Source: JAKAWQ01 sp963745975
GTDB lineage: Bacteria > Pseudomonadota > Alphaproteobacteria > Acetobacterales > Acetobacteraceae
Direction: 5' to 3'
Length of the DNA stretch: 64,000 nucleotides
Assembly (NCBI GenBank): GCA_963745975.1
Contig: CAVUZJ010000006.1
Coordinates: 124,001 to 188,000, forward strand
Below are positions 34,494 through 44,011 of this stretch, one piece after another. Every line of letters starts with the position of its first letter. Position 1 is the stretch's first letter. The position numbers and the translations under genes are program-made. Below the pieces are notes generated by a model. The model had not been told where the DNA came from. It did not search any database and saw only the letters and a program-made list of their open reading frames with translations.

Positions 34494-36290
34494 ATGGACG
34501 AAAAAAATCTTCGGGGCATGATCGAGCGGGTGAAGGAGGGGCGCCTTTCGCGGCGGGGCTTCATCCAGCGCATGGCCGTGCTGGGGCTGGCGGCCCCGAT
34601 GGCAACCCAGCTGCTGGCTGTCGGTGGCGTCGCGATGGCGGAGAGCCCGATCACCTACAAGCCGACTAAGGCCGGCGGCGGCGGCACGCTCAAGCTGCTC
34701 TGGTGGGAGGCGCCGACCCTCCTCAATCCGCATTTCGCCACCGGCACCAAGGACCAGGACGCATCGCGCCTCTTCTATGAGCCGCTGGCGGCGTGGGATC
34801 CCGAGGCCAATCTGAAGCTGGTTCTCGCGGCCGAGGTCCCGAGCGTCACCAATGGCGGCATTGCCGAGGACGGCACCTTCGTCATCTGGAAGCTCAAGAA
34901 AGGGGTGAAATGGCACGACGGCGAGCCCTTCACCGCCGATGACGTCGTCTTCAACTGGCAGTACGCAAGCAACCCGCAGACGGCGGCGGTGACGGCCGGC
35001 AGCTACAATTACATCAAGGTCCAGAAGATCGACGACTACACCGTCAAGGTCCTGTTTTCGCGTCCGACGCCCTTCTGGGCGGACCCCTTCGTGGCCGCCA
35101 ATGGCTGCCTCATCCCGAAGCACCTCTTTGAGCCCTATATCGGCGCGAAATCCCGCCAGGCGCCGTGGAACCTCAAGCCCGTCGGGACCGGACCCTACAA
35201 GTTCAAGGGCTTCACCCCCGGCGATCTGGTCGAGGGCGTGATCAACGCGGACTACCACGAACCGAACCGGCCCTATTTCGACGCGGTCGAGATGAAGGGC
35301 GGCGGCGACGCCACCTCGGCGGCCCGCGCCGTGATGGAGACGGCCGAATACGACTATGCCTGGGACCTCCAGGTTTCCTGGGACCTCCTGAAGAAGATCC
35401 AGGCCGGGGGCAAGGGGAGTCTCAAGTTCGCCGCGGGCACGGACATCGAGCATATCCAGATCAATTTCACCGATCCCAACAAGGAAGTGGACGGCCAGCG
35501 CTCCAGCATCAAGACGACCAACCCGACGCTCAGCGATCCGGTGGTGCGCAAGGCGCTCTCGCTGCTCGTCAACCGGGGTGCAGTGGAGAAATACATCTAC
35601 GGCGAAACCGGCTGGGCCACGTCGAACTTCCTCAACGGTCCGGCGCAGTACGTGTCCAAGAAGACCTCCTGGGAATTCAACATCCAGAAAGCCGTCGATC
35701 TTCTGGAGGCGAACGGCTGGAAGCCGGGCCCCGACGGCATCCGCCAGAAGGACGGCAAGAAGCTCTCCTGGCTCTATCAGACCTCGATCAACCAGCCGCG
35801 CCAGGAAACCCAGGAGATCATCAAGCAGGCCTGCCACAAAGCCGGCATCGATCTACAGCTCAAGGCAGTGCTCGCCTCGGTCTATTTCTCCTCGGACGTC
35901 GGCAACGACGATACCTACCCGAAGTTCTATGCCGACCTGCAGATGTACACGACGAACCCGACGGATCCGGACCCGGGCTTCTGGATGCAGCAGTTCCTCT
36001 CGACCCAAGTCGCCCAGAAATCGAACAAATGGCAGGGCCGCAATATCACGCGCTGGCAGAACGCCGACTACGACAAGATCTACGCCGAGACGACGACGGA
36101 GCTCGACCCCATGAAGCGCGCGGCGATGTTCATCCAGCTCAACGATCTTGTCGTCGACAATATCGTCGTCATCCCGCTGATCTTCCGCAAGACGGTGGGT
36201 GCCGCGGTCAACGAGCTGCAGATGCAGCTCAGCGGCTGGGACGACGACACCTGGGACCTGCGGAACTGGTTCAAGGAAACCAAAGCCTGA
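34494..36290 (+). CDS. Peptide/opine ABC transporter substrate-binding protein (Tat signal)
   Basis: A 598-residue family 5 extracellular solute-binding protein. A twin-arginine signal, LSRRGFIQRMAVLGLAAP, sits near residue 20, so it is probably exported folded. Family landmarks are FYEPLAAWDPEANLKLVLA, the DGEPFTADDVVFNW block and RKALSLLVNRGAVEKYIYG. The start ATG 34494 follows GGAGG; the upstream ATG at 34443 is less likely. It heads a complete five-gene Dpp/Opp-type operon. The ligand may be a peptide or another small molecule. Confidence 0.92.
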   Translation: MDEKNLRGMIERVKEGRLSRRGFIQRMAVLGLAAPMATQLLAVGGVAMAESPITYKPTKAGGGGTLKLLWWEAPTLLNPHFATGTKDQDASRLFYEPLAAWDPEANLKLVLAAEVPSVTNGGIAEDGTFVIWKLKKGVKWHDGEPFTADDVVFNWQYASNPQTAAVTAGSYNYIKVQKIDDYTVKVLFSRPTPFWADPFVAANGCLIPKHLFEPYIGAKSRQAPWNLKPVGTGPYKFKGFTPGDLVEGVINADYHEPNRPYFDAVEMKGGGDATSAARAVMETAEYDYAWDLQVSWDLLKKIQAGGKGSLKFAAGTDIEHIQINFTDPNKEVDGQRSSIKTTNPTLSDPVVRKALSLLVNRGAVEKYIYGETGWATSNFLNGPAQYVSKKTSWEFNIQKAVDLLEANGWKPGPDGIRQKDGKKLSWLYQTSINQPRQETQEIIKQACHKAGIDLQLKAVLASVYFSSDVGNDDTYPKFYADLQMYTTNPTDPDPGFWMQQFLSTQVAQKSNKWQGRNITRWQNADYDKIYAETTTELDPMKRAAMFIQLNDLVVDNIVVIPLIFRKTVGAAVNELQMQLSGWDDDTWDLRNWFKETKA

Positions 36291-36345
36291 CCTCGCGAGC
36301 GGCGCGCCGGGGCGCGGCCCCGGCGGCCTGCTCACGGAGCCCATG

Positions 36346-37308
36346 ATGTCGCGCGCCTATATCCTGCGGCGACTGATGATGACGATCCCAAGCCTGCTTG
36401 GGATCAGCGCCATCATCTACGCGATCCTGGCACTCGCGCCGGGCGATCCGTTCGGGCAGCTTCTGACCAACCCCAACGTGCCGCCCGCCGTGGTCGCCCA
36501 GCTGCGGAAGAGCTTCGGCCTCGACGATCCGGTCTGGCTTCGCTACCTGCACTGGCTGTTCGCCATGCTGCACGGCAACTGGGGATTTTCGTTTGCGAGC
36601 CGGATCAATGTCTCGACGCTGATATTCCAGAGGCTACCGGTGTCGCTGATCATTCTGGGGGCGGCCGAGATCCTGGCCATCCTGGTTGCGGTTCCGGTCG
36701 GCGTGCTCGCGGGGACACGCCCCTATTCGCTGTTCGACAAGGTCGCCAACACGCTCGCCTTCGTCGGCTTCTCGCTGCCCACCTTCTTCACCGGCCTCGT
36801 CCTGATCCTCGTCTTCAGCATCCGGCTGCACTGGCTGCCCTTCGTGTTCCGGACGGATCTTTCGGCGACGGGCCTCGCCTGGCTGTGGCAGAACATCCTC
36901 CAGTCGATCATGCCGGTGACCGTGCTCGGCCTTTTCCAGGGCGCGGCGCTGGTGCGCTATGTGCGGGCCTCGGTCCTCGACGTGGTCAAGCTCGATTACG
37001 TGACGACGGCGCGCTCCAAGGGCATCGGCGAGCGGAAGGTGATCACGCGGCACGTCGTGCGGAACGCGCTGATCCCGGTGGTGACGCTGGTCGCCGTGCA
37101 ACTGCCGGTCGTCTTCGGCGGCGCCATCATCACCGAGCAGATCTTTCGGATCCCCGGCATGGGGTCCCTGCTGATCTCGTCGATCCTCTCGGACGACACG
37201 CCGGTCGTGATGGCGATCACGTTCGTCTATGCCGTGCTCGTCATCCTGTTCAACCTCGTCGCCGATCTGCTCTATGCCTGGCTCGATCCCCGCATCTCTT
37301 ATCGCTGA
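36346..37308 (+). CDS. Peptide-type ABC transporter permease (DppB-like)
   Basis: A 320-residue BPD_transp_1 permease with six helices. It has the N-terminal DppB pattern (ILRRLMMTIPSLLGISAIIY, APGDPF) and the EAA loop YVTTARSKGIGERKVI. PGMGSLLISSILSDDTPVVM follows. ATG 36346 is best placed behind GGAG; ATG 36343 is adjacent. It is the second gene of the operon and overlaps the likely start of the next permease. Confidence 0.9.
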   Translation: MSRAYILRRLMMTIPSLLGISAIIYAILALAPGDPFGQLLTNPNVPPAVVAQLRKSFGLDDPVWLRYLHWLFAMLHGNWGFSFASRINVSTLIFQRLPVSLIILGAAEILAILVAVPVGVLAGTRPYSLFDKVANTLAFVGFSLPTFFTGLVLILVFSIRLHWLPFVFRTDLSATGLAWLWQNILQSIMPVTVLGLFQGAALVRYVRASVLDVVKLDYVTTARSKGIGERKVITRHVVRNALIPVVTLVAVQLPVVFGGAIITEQIFRIPGMGSLLISSILSDDTPVVMAITFVYAVLVILFNLVADLLYAWLDPRISYR

Positions 37309-38224
37309 CGAAGCGCTACCGCTCCGCGTGGAGCCGGTTGCGGAGCCGCGCGTCTCGCTGCGCCGGCAGGCGTGGCGCCGGTTCCGCAAGCACAGGCTCG
37401 CCCTGATCAGCCTCTTCATTCTGGGCGTGATCGTGTTCGGCGTCGTCCTCGGGCCGCTGCTCTGGCCGGTCTCGATCAGCGACATCGACTTCACCGCGAT
37501 CCTGCAAGGCCCCAGCTGGGCGCATCCGTTCGGCACGGACGATCTCGGCCAGGACTTGCTGGCACGGATGATCTATGGCGGGCGCATCTCGATCGCGGTG
37601 GGCATCGCCGCGATGGCCGTGGCGGTCGGCGTCGGCGTGACGGTCGGCGCGATCTCTGGCATGGCGAGCGGGCGGCTCGATGCCGCGCTGATGTGGCTCA
37701 CCGATCTCTTCCTGGCGCTGCCGCAGGTTCCGCTGCTGCTGCTGCTGATGTTCCTGTTCCGGAACGCGCTTCGCACGGCACTCGGAGAGGAGGGCGGGAT
37801 CTTCCTGCTGATGGTGGTGGTGATCGGGGGCTTAACCTGGATGCCGCTCGCCCGGCTCGTCCGCGCGCAGTTCCTCTCCCTCCGGGAGAAGGAATTCGTC
37901 GAGGCGGCGCGCGCGCTCGGCGCGTCGCGCTTGCGGCTGATGGTCAAGCACATCCTGCCCAACGCAATCGGCCCGGTCATCGTTGCCGCGACGATCCAGG
38001 TTGCGAACGCCATCATCACCGAATCGACGCTCTCCTTCCTCGGGCTCGGCTTTCCGCCGGACGTGCCGAGCTGGGGCCGGATCCTCTACGACGCGCAGCA
38101 ATATCTGGATAGCGCGCCGCATTGGGCGCTGTTCCCTGGCTTTGCGATCTTCCTCACGGTTCTCACCATCAACTTCATCGGCGACGGGCTGCGCGACGCG
38201 CTGGATCCGCGCCGCGTCATCTGA
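37274..38224 (+). CDS. Peptide-type ABC transporter permease (DppC-like)
   Basis: About 316 residues. The OppC-type N-terminal domain (RFRKHRLALISLFILGVIVF) precedes the BPD_transp_1 core, with HPFGTDDLGQDLLARMIYGG and the EAA loop FVEAARALGASRLRLMVKHI. It ends LRDALDPR, as usual. The start is uncertain: ATG 37274 overlaps the upstream gene by 35 bp, and GTG 37328 is an alternative; neither has a strong ribosome site. Confidence 0.88.
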   Translation: MPGSIPASLIADEALPLRVEPVAEPRVSLRRQAWRRFRKHRLALISLFILGVIVFGVVLGPLLWPVSISDIDFTAILQGPSWAHPFGTDDLGQDLLARMIYGGRISIAVGIAAMAVAVGVGVTVGAISGMASGRLDAALMWLTDLFLALPQVPLLLLLMFLFRNALRTALGEEGGIFLLMVVVIGGLTWMPLARLVRAQFLSLREKEFVEAARALGASRLRLMVKHILPNAIGPVIVAATIQVANAIITESTLSFLGLGFPPDVPSWGRILYDAQQYLDSAPHWALFPGFAIFLTVLTINFIGDGLRDALDPRRVI

Positions 38225-38238
38225 GCGCGAAGCCCCGC

Positions 38239-39210
38239 ATGCCCGAACCGCTGCTCGAGATCCGCGACCTCAGGACCTGGTTCCAGACCGACGACGGCAC
38301 CGTGCGCGCGGTGGACGGGGTCAGCATGACGGTCGGCCGCGGCGAGACGCTGGCCGTGGTGGGCGAGTCGGGGTGCGGGAAGACCGTGACCGCGCGCAGC
38401 GTGCTCAAGCTGATCGACATGCCGCCCGGCCGCTTCGCGGGCGGGGAGATCATCTGGCGCGGCCGCGACCTCGTGAAGCTGAGCGGGAGGGAGATGGAGA
38501 AGATCCGCGCGCGCGAAATCGCGATGGTGTTCCAGGAACCGATGACGGCGCTCAATCCGGTCTATCCGGTGGGCGAGCAGATCGCGGAGTCGCTTCGCGC
38601 GCATGAGAAGCTCTCGGCAAAGGCAGCGCTCGCGCGCGCGGTGGAGCTGTTGCGGCTGGTGCAGATCCCGAACGCCGAAGGGCGCGTGCACGACTATCCG
38701 CACCAGTTCTCCGGCGGCATGCGCCAGCGCGTGGTGATCGCCATTGCGCTCGCCTGCGGGCCGCAGCTCCTGATCGCCGACGAGCCGACGACCGCGCTCG
38801 ACGTCACCATCCAGGCGCAGATCCTCGATTTGCTGAACGACATGAAGGCGCGCTTCGGCATGGCGATCATGCTGATCACCCATGCCATGGGCGTGGTCGC
38901 CGAGAATGCCCAGCGCGTGGTGGTGATGTATGCCGGGAAGGTCGTGGAAGACGCGCCGGTGGAGGAGCTCTTCGCCAATCCGCGCCACCCCTATACGCAG
39001 GGGCTGATCCGCGCGATCCCGCGGGTGGACGCCAAGGCCGAGCACCGGGTGAGGCTCGAGCAGATTCCGGGCACCGTGCCGAGCCTGCTCCATCCGCCGC
39101 CCGGCTGCCGTTTCGCCGCGCGCTGCGGCTTCGCGACGCAAGCCTGCGTGAGCCGGGAACCGGAGCTGCGCGTGGTCGCGCCGGACCACAAGGTGGCGTG
39201 CATCCTGTGA
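38239..39210 (+). CDS. Peptide-type ABC transporter ATP-binding protein (DppD-like)
   Basis: A 323-residue ATPase with Walker A GESGCGKT, signature FSGGMRQR and Walker B LLIADEPTTALD. The C-terminal oligopeptide-transporter extension is RHPYTQGLIRAIP, then PPPGCRFAARCGFATQAC, whose cysteines are of the iron-sulfur-type set of DppD/DppF. Its stop overlaps the GTG start of the next ATPase (GTGA). Confidence 0.93.
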   Translation: MPEPLLEIRDLRTWFQTDDGTVRAVDGVSMTVGRGETLAVVGESGCGKTVTARSVLKLIDMPPGRFAGGEIIWRGRDLVKLSGREMEKIRAREIAMVFQEPMTALNPVYPVGEQIAESLRAHEKLSAKAALARAVELLRLVQIPNAEGRVHDYPHQFSGGMRQRVVIAIALACGPQLLIADEPTTALDVTIQAQILDLLNDMKARFGMAIMLITHAMGVVAENAQRVVVMYAGKVVEDAPVEELFANPRHPYTQGLIRAIPRVDAKAEHRVRLEQIPGTVPSLLHPPPGCRFAARCGFATQACVSREPELRVVAPDHKVACIL

Positions 39211-40184
39211 GCGCGGCGCCCCCTCTTCTCTCCGTCCGCGACCTCAAGAAGCATTTTTCCGTGACGGGGGGAATTCTGGCGCGCGAGATCGAGCGCGTGC
39301 GTGCGGTGGACGGCGTGACGCTGGAGATCGAGGCGGGAGGGACGCTCGGGCTGGTCGGCGAATCGGGCTGCGGAAAATCCACGACGGGCCGCTGCATCAT
39401 GCGGCTGATCGAGCCGAGCTCGGGCGAGATCTGGTTCGAGGGAAGGGACGTCACGCGGCTGGAAGGCGAGGAGCTGCGCGGCTTGCGCCGCGATATGCAG
39501 ATCATTTTCCAGGATCCGTTCGCCTCGCTCAACCCGCGGCATACGGTCGGCGCCATCATCGGCGAGGCGCTGATCATCCACAAGCTGGCGAAGACGCGCC
39601 GCGAGCTGAACGATCGCGTCGTCGATCTGCTCGAGACGGTGGGGCTGCGCGCCGATCATCTCAACCGCTTCCCGCACGAGTTCTCGGGCGGCCAGAGGCA
39701 GCGCATCGGCATCGCCCGAGCGCTGGCGGTACAGCCGAAGCTGATCGTCTGCGACGAGCCGGTCTCCGCGCTCGATGTCTCGATCCAGGCGCAGGTCATC
39801 AACCTGCTCGAGGATCTCCAGGAAAAGTTCCGCTTGACCTACGTTTTCATCGCGCACGACCTCTCGGTGGTCGAGCATATCAGCGACCGCGTGGCGGTGA
39901 TGTATCTCGGTCGGGTGGTGGAGATCGCGCCGGCGCGCGAGCTCTACGACAATCCGCGCCACCCCTATACCGAGGCGCTGCTTTCGGCGGTGCCGATTCC
40001 GGACCCCAAGCTGAAGCGGCGGCGGATCGTGCTGCAGGGCGATGTGCCGAACCCGCTGCGCCCGCCCTCGGGCTGCCATTTCCGCACGCGCTGCCCGCTC
40101 GCCGAGAAGCGCTGCGCCGAGGAGGCGCCGGAGCTGAGGCAAGGGGCCGGCGGCCACTGGATCGCCTGCCATGTGAGGGGGTAG
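39207..40184 (+). CDS. Peptide-type ABC transporter ATP-binding protein (DppF-like)
   Basis: A 325-residue ATPase, the partner of DppD. It has Walker A GESGCGKST, signature FSGGQRQR and Walker B IVCDEPVSALD, then RHPYTEALLSAVPIPDPK and the cysteine-containing tail HFRTRCPLAEKRC. The start GTG 39207 overlaps the preceding stop. It closes the five-gene operon; the next gene is a convergent AraC regulator. Confidence 0.93.
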   Translation: MSAAPPLLSVRDLKKHFSVTGGILAREIERVRAVDGVTLEIEAGGTLGLVGESGCGKSTTGRCIMRLIEPSSGEIWFEGRDVTRLEGEELRGLRRDMQIIFQDPFASLNPRHTVGAIIGEALIIHKLAKTRRELNDRVVDLLETVGLRADHLNRFPHEFSGGQRQRIGIARALAVQPKLIVCDEPVSALDVSIQAQVINLLEDLQEKFRLTYVFIAHDLSVVEHISDRVAVMYLGRVVEIAPARELYDNPRHPYTEALLSAVPIPDPKLKRRRIVLQGDVPNPLRPPSGCHFRTRCPLAEKRCAEEAPELRQGAGGHWIACHVRG

Positions 40185-40185
40185 A

Positions 40186-40917
40186 TCACCGTGGGTCGCG
40201 GCGGAATGCGCGGGGCGTGGTTCCGCGCCGCCTCCTGAGGCTCCGCGTCAGCGCGCTCTGCTCCGAATACCCGACCATCAGCGCGATCTCGGCGATCGGC
40301 AGGCTCGTTTGCCCCAGCAGCGCCTCGGCGGAATCGAGGCGGATCTCCGCGAGCGTCTCAGCCGGCGTTCGGCCGGTCTCGCGGCGGAAGAGCTCGTGGA
40401 ACCGGCTGACGCCGAGGCCTGACGCTCTCGCCACCTCCGCCATCGTCAGCGGTTCGGCGTGGCGCTCGCGCAGCACCGTGAGCGCCCGTTCGACCGGGCC
40501 GGATCGTCGCGCGGTGGGAGCGAAGCAGGGCCGGAGCTTCCCCGCGATCAACGCGGCGAGATGAAATTCCTCCTTCGCGCCGAGCCCGCCTGATGCCAAT
40601 TCGCCGGCGGCGTAGCGCGCGAGCGCGGCCAGCGGCTCGCCGAATTCGAAGAACGGCGATCGCGGCGCCATTGGCGGGAACGCCCCGGGCGGCATGTCGA
40701 GGACGATGAAGCAATTCTTTCCCCACGCGCGGAACACGTGCCGCGCGCCGCGGGCGATCATCACGCCCTGCCGCCCGGAGATCGATCCGTCCGCGGCGTC
40801 CAGCTCAAGGTCCATCGCGCCGTCTATCGGCAGCAGCGCCTGGTAGAAGTCGTGCAGATGCACATCCTTCCGCCCCGGATAGGATCGCAGCCATAGCCGC
40901 GTCCGTTCGGCTTCCAT
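40186..40917 (-). CDS. AraC family transcriptional regulator with cupin-like sensor
   Basis: A 243-residue AraC protein. The N-terminal cupin-like part (RKDVHLHDFYQALLPIDGAM) is followed by two HTH motifs (LTMAEVARASGLGVSRFHEL and IAEIALMVGYSEQSALTRSL). It ends one base after the convergent DppF stop. It could regulate the peptide operon or the following HAD and FAD genes; the sequence does not decide. Confidence 0.88.
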   Translation of the reverse strand: MEAERTRLWLRSYPGRKDVHLHDFYQALLPIDGAMDLELDAADGSISGRQGVMIARGARHVFRAWGKNCFIVLDMPPGAFPPMAPRSPFFEFGEPLAALARYAAGELASGGLGAKEEFHLAALIAGKLRPCFAPTARRSGPVERALTVLRERHAEPLTMAEVARASGLGVSRFHELFRRETGRTPAETLAEIRLDSAEALLGQTSLPIAEIALMVGYSEQSALTRSLRRRRGTTPRAFRRDPR

Positions 40918-41048
40918 CCCGGCATCTCCGCTGCCGTGCGGCTTCCATTCCTCGCGCGGGGCGGAAGCCCGGTCAACCGGACCGGAGCCGCGGTCAAGAC
41001 GAAGCGGGCGCGACCGGCTAGCAACGATCAGGCTCGGGAGACAAACTC

Positions 41049-41717
41049 ATGGCGACGGATCGATGGATCAGCTTCGACTGCTTCGGCACCCTCATCGACT
41101 GGCATGGGGGCTTCCGCGCGCTTCTCGCCCCGCTCGCCGGCGGGCGGACCGGCGAGCTCCTCGATGCCTATCATCGCTTCGAGCGCGCGCTGGAGGCCGA
41201 GCGCCCGCATCGTCTCTACCGCGAGGTGCTGACGATCGGACTGGAGCGCGCGGCGGGCGAGATCGGCGTGGCACTCCCGCCGGCGGAGGCAGACGTGCTC
41301 GCGCGCAGATGGGCCGAGCTGCCTCTCTTCGACGACGTGCCGCGCGCGCTCTCCGGGCTCAGGGACCGCGGCTTCAAAATCGGCATCCTGACCAACTGCG
41401 ATGACGATCTCTTCGCGCGCACGCTGGAACGGTTCCCGAGCCCGAAGCCAGATCTCGTCGTCACCGCGCAGCAGGCCGGAAGCTACAAGCCCGACCTCGG
41501 TCACTTCCTGGAGTTCGAGCGTAGGACCGGCGTTGCGCGCCGCGACTGGGTCCATGCCGCGTGCAGCTGGTTCCATGACATCGAGCCCGCGCGCCGCATG
41601 GGCGTCGCGCGCGTCTGGGTGGACCGCGACCGCACCGGCGATGACCCGAACGCGGCCTCGCGCGTCCTGCCGGATCTTGCGGATCTCCCGGAGGTCGCGG
41701 CGACCCTCGCGCTGTAG
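41049..41717 (+). CDS. HAD family hydrolase (haloacid dehalogenase type II-like)
   Basis: A 222-residue HAD enzyme. The nucleophile aspartate is in ISFDCFGTLIDW, motif II in GILTNCDDD, the lysine in GSYKPDLGHF and the late acids in ACSWFHDIEPARRMG. This set fits 2-haloacid dehalogenase-like proteins, though many are phosphatases. The start ATG 41049 follows GGGAGA. The FAD oxidoreductase starts 12 bp after it, probably in the same transcript. Confidence 0.87.
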   Translation: MATDRWISFDCFGTLIDWHGGFRALLAPLAGGRTGELLDAYHRFERALEAERPHRLYREVLTIGLERAAGEIGVALPPAEADVLARRWAELPLFDDVPRALSGLRDRGFKIGILTNCDDDLFARTLERFPSPKPDLVVTAQQAGSYKPDLGHFLEFERRTGVARRDWVHAACSWFHDIEPARRMGVARVWVDRDRTGDDPNAASRVLPDLADLPEVAATLAL

Positions 41718-41729
41718 TGCGTGCGAGCC

Positions 41730-42866
41730 ATGCCGCATTTCGACTATCTCGTCATCGGCGGAGGCGCGGCGGGACTCTCGGTCGCGTACGAGCTCTCAAA
41801 AGTGGCGACCGTCGTTCTGATCGAGCGAGAGATCGCGCCAGGCTACCACAGCACCGGCCGCTCGGCCGCCGTGATCTCGGAGAATTACGGCCCCATTGGG
41901 TGGCGGGCGCTGGTCAGCGCGAGCCGGCCCTTTTTCGAGGCGCCGCCTGCCGGCTTCGCCGATCACCCGTTGCTGCATCGGATCGGTGCGCTCTATTTCG
42001 CAGCACCCGACGACGAGGCCGGGCTGGTTGCGTCGGCGCGCGCGCTCGACGGGCGCAACGTCGAATATCGCCTGCTTCCTGCCCGCGAGGCACGCGCGCT
42101 CTGCCCGGTCGTCAGGACCGATGATTTTTCGGCCGCACTTCTGGAACCGGCATGCGCGGATATCGACGCGCATGCGCTGCTGCAGGGGTATCTGCGGCTG
42201 GCGAGGGCCACGGGCCTCAACGTGCTGCTGTCGACCGAGGCCGCTTCGCTCGAGCGACGCGGCGGGCGGTGGCACTTGGCCACGTCGGAGATGAGGCTGA
42301 CCGCGAACGCGGTGGTCAACGCCGCCGGCTCCTGGGCCGACGACGTCGCCAAGAGGGCCGGGCTCCGGCCCAGGGGCCTCCAGCCGTACCGGCGGACGGC
42401 GATCACGTTCGATCCTCCGGCGGGAGCGGATGTTCGGATCTGGCCGATGACCTTCGACGTGGCGGAGACATGGTATTTCAAGCCGGAGGGCGGCCGGGTC
42501 ATGGCCTCCCCCGTCGATAAGACGGCGACGGAGCCCTGCGACGCCGCGCCCGAGGAGTTCGATGTCGCCGTGGCCATCGACCGCATCGAGCGTGCGACCA
42601 CGATGACCGTGGCGAGGGTGCACAGCAAATGGGCCGGGCTGCGAACCTTTGCGCCGGACGAGCAGCCGGTGATCGGAGCGGATCCGGATGAGCCGAGTTT
42701 TTTCTGGTTGGCCGGACAGGGCGGCAACGGAGTGATGGGCGCGCCCGCCGCGGCCGAGCTCGCCGCCGCGATCGCGACAGGATCGAACTTGCCGGACTTC
42801 ATGGCGCGCTGTGGGGTGGATCTGGACGCGATCGCGCCAGGCCGTTTCAAAGGACGCAAGGTTTAG
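41730..42866 (+). CDS. FAD-dependent oxidoreductase (DAO family)
   Basis: A 378-residue D-amino-acid-oxidase-fold flavoprotein. The dinucleotide motif is VIGGGAAGLSVAYEL, the GYHSTGRSAAVISENYG loop follows, and a FAD-contacting FFWLAGQGGNGVMGAPA lies near the C-terminus. Relatives oxidise glycine, sarcosine or other amines and 2-hydroxy acids. ATG 41730 is preferred over GTG 41721. With the HAD gene upstream it may form a small catabolic unit; the substrate is unknown. Confidence 0.85.
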   Translation: MPHFDYLVIGGGAAGLSVAYELSKVATVVLIEREIAPGYHSTGRSAAVISENYGPIGWRALVSASRPFFEAPPAGFADHPLLHRIGALYFAAPDDEAGLVASARALDGRNVEYRLLPAREARALCPVVRTDDFSAALLEPACADIDAHALLQGYLRLARATGLNVLLSTEAASLERRGGRWHLATSEMRLTANAVVNAAGSWADDVAKRAGLRPRGLQPYRRTAITFDPPAGADVRIWPMTFDVAETWYFKPEGGRVMASPVDKTATEPCDAAPEEFDVAVAIDRIERATTMTVARVHSKWAGLRTFAPDEQPVIGADPDEPSFFWLAGQGGNGVMGAPAAAELAAAIATGSNLPDFMARCGVDLDAIAPGRFKGRKV

Positions 42867-42934
42867 AACGGCTCCCATACAGCGGACTCTACTCAAATTC
42901 GGAGGAATTTCGGGGGCTCAGGTCAGAAGCGGCG

Positions 42935-43405
42935 CTATCGTTCCGGCACAGGAACGCCGAACAGACGGATGTCCCACTCCAGTGGCTCGGGCGGGCTTAC
43001 GGTGATCCGGCCTGCGTCGGAATGAGATGGATTGATGAGGTAGTTGGCCTCGCGCGGCACCAGAGCGGAGGGCACCCGGAGCACGGGAGTACGAGCGGAG
43101 GCGATCCAGGCACCGCCTGCCGCGACGGCCTCGGGACTGCCGAGAGCACGCCAGTTTGGCGGCGGTTGGTTCATGAGGTCCTCGATCTCCAGGTGTGGCG
43201 GGACCTCAGCCTCGACCAGCCATGTGCGTCCGAGATTTCGCCGCTGCACGAGCCGTTCGAGCATCGCCAGGGACTGAGAGCCGGCGGCATAGATCACGGC
43301 GACGCCAGGAGGGTTCCATCGGCCGCCATAGGCTGCGGCGCCGGCGCCGTCCCACACCGGAAAGTTTGCAGTGCCGAGGCGAAACAGCTTGAGCGGAGTC
43401 GACAA
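42935..43405 (-). CDS. RES domain toxin (ParT/MbcT type)
   Basis: A 156-residue RES-domain protein. The defining Arg is in LKLFRLG, followed by YGGRWNPPGVAVIYAA and the late VPREANYLINPSHSD. RES toxins degrade NAD+ or ADP-ribosylate targets when free. It starts 6 bp after the antitoxin stop in the same direction, the normal Xre/RES operon. All signature residues are in place, so it should be active. Confidence 0.88.
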   Translation of the reverse strand: MSTPLKLFRLGTANFPVWDGAGAAAYGGRWNPPGVAVIYAAGSQSLAMLERLVQRRNLGRTWLVEAEVPPHLEIEDLMNQPPPNWRALGSPEAVAAGGAWIASARTPVLRVPSALVPREANYLINPSHSDAGRITVSPPEPLEWDIRLFGVPVPER

Positions 43406-43411
43406 CCTTGT

Positions 43412-43852
43412 TCAGACCGGCAGGTCATGCTCGATGTTGTGCAGCAGCCGCTCGATTTGCCGGGCCCCCAACTCCGTTGCGGCCACGTCGATGGGCCGCG
43501 AGGAGCCAAGCAGCGGATGCGGCGTATTCAGCCAGGTTCGCGCTTCGGCGGGGTTGCCAAAGGCCTCCTGCGCCAAGGCCAGAGTCCGTGCCAGGCGCTC
43601 CGCTCGCTCACTGGCTTCCGGAGAGAGACGCTGCCTGCGCTTGAGGCTGGAGGGCGATGTGACGAGAGCAGCCACCCGCCGGCGCGCCGCGGGATCATCG
43701 GGCGCGGCGTTGGCCGCCAGTTTCGGTACCACGGCGCTGGGCAGGCCGCGAGCAACCATTTCGGCGAGCTCGGCGAGGGTCTCGGGCTTTCTTCCTACGG
43801 TCCGGGCGCCACCCAGCGCCGCCATGACCTTGCGCACCTCGAGGGGATACAT
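43412..43852 (-). CDS. Xre/MbcA/ParS type antitoxin of a RES module
   Basis: A 146-residue protein with a Xre-like N-terminal part and a C-terminal MbcA/ParS (DUF2384) toxin-binding domain. The latter reads AQEAFGNPAEARTWLNTPHP, then LLGSSRPIDVAATELGARQI. It precedes the RES toxin and should neutralise it and repress the promoter. It is the third toxin-antitoxin module in the window. Confidence 0.85.
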   Translation of the reverse strand: MYPLEVRKVMAALGGARTVGRKPETLAELAEMVARGLPSAVVPKLAANAAPDDPAARRRVAALVTSPSSLKRRQRLSPEASERAERLARTLALAQEAFGNPAEARTWLNTPHPLLGSSRPIDVAATELGARQIERLLHNIEHDLPV

Positions 43853-43930
43853 CGCCGGGCCTTTGTCACCTGACCCATGATATGAGGGTCAGCCGACCCT
43901 GCGCAAGCTTCCGAACCTCCCACGGCGGCC

Positions 43931-43993
43931 GTCAACGAATGGGGTCCAGGGCCTCAGGTCCTGGCAGGGGTCCAGGGGACAGCGTCCCCTGGC
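43931..43993. terminator. Multiple-hairpin region between the TA module and the BNR protein gene
   Basis: GTCCAGGGCC...GGTCCTGG and then CCAGGGGACAGCGTCCCCTGG (about 43972-43992), the latter with 9-bp arms, form successive stable hairpins. They lie 19 bp beyond the end of the leftward BNR-type gene. No clear T-run; a terminator role is inferred from position. The stem resembles the hairpin after tyrS. Confidence 0.4.
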
Positions 43994-44011
43994 CTTGCTC
44001 GAAAGGTCAGG

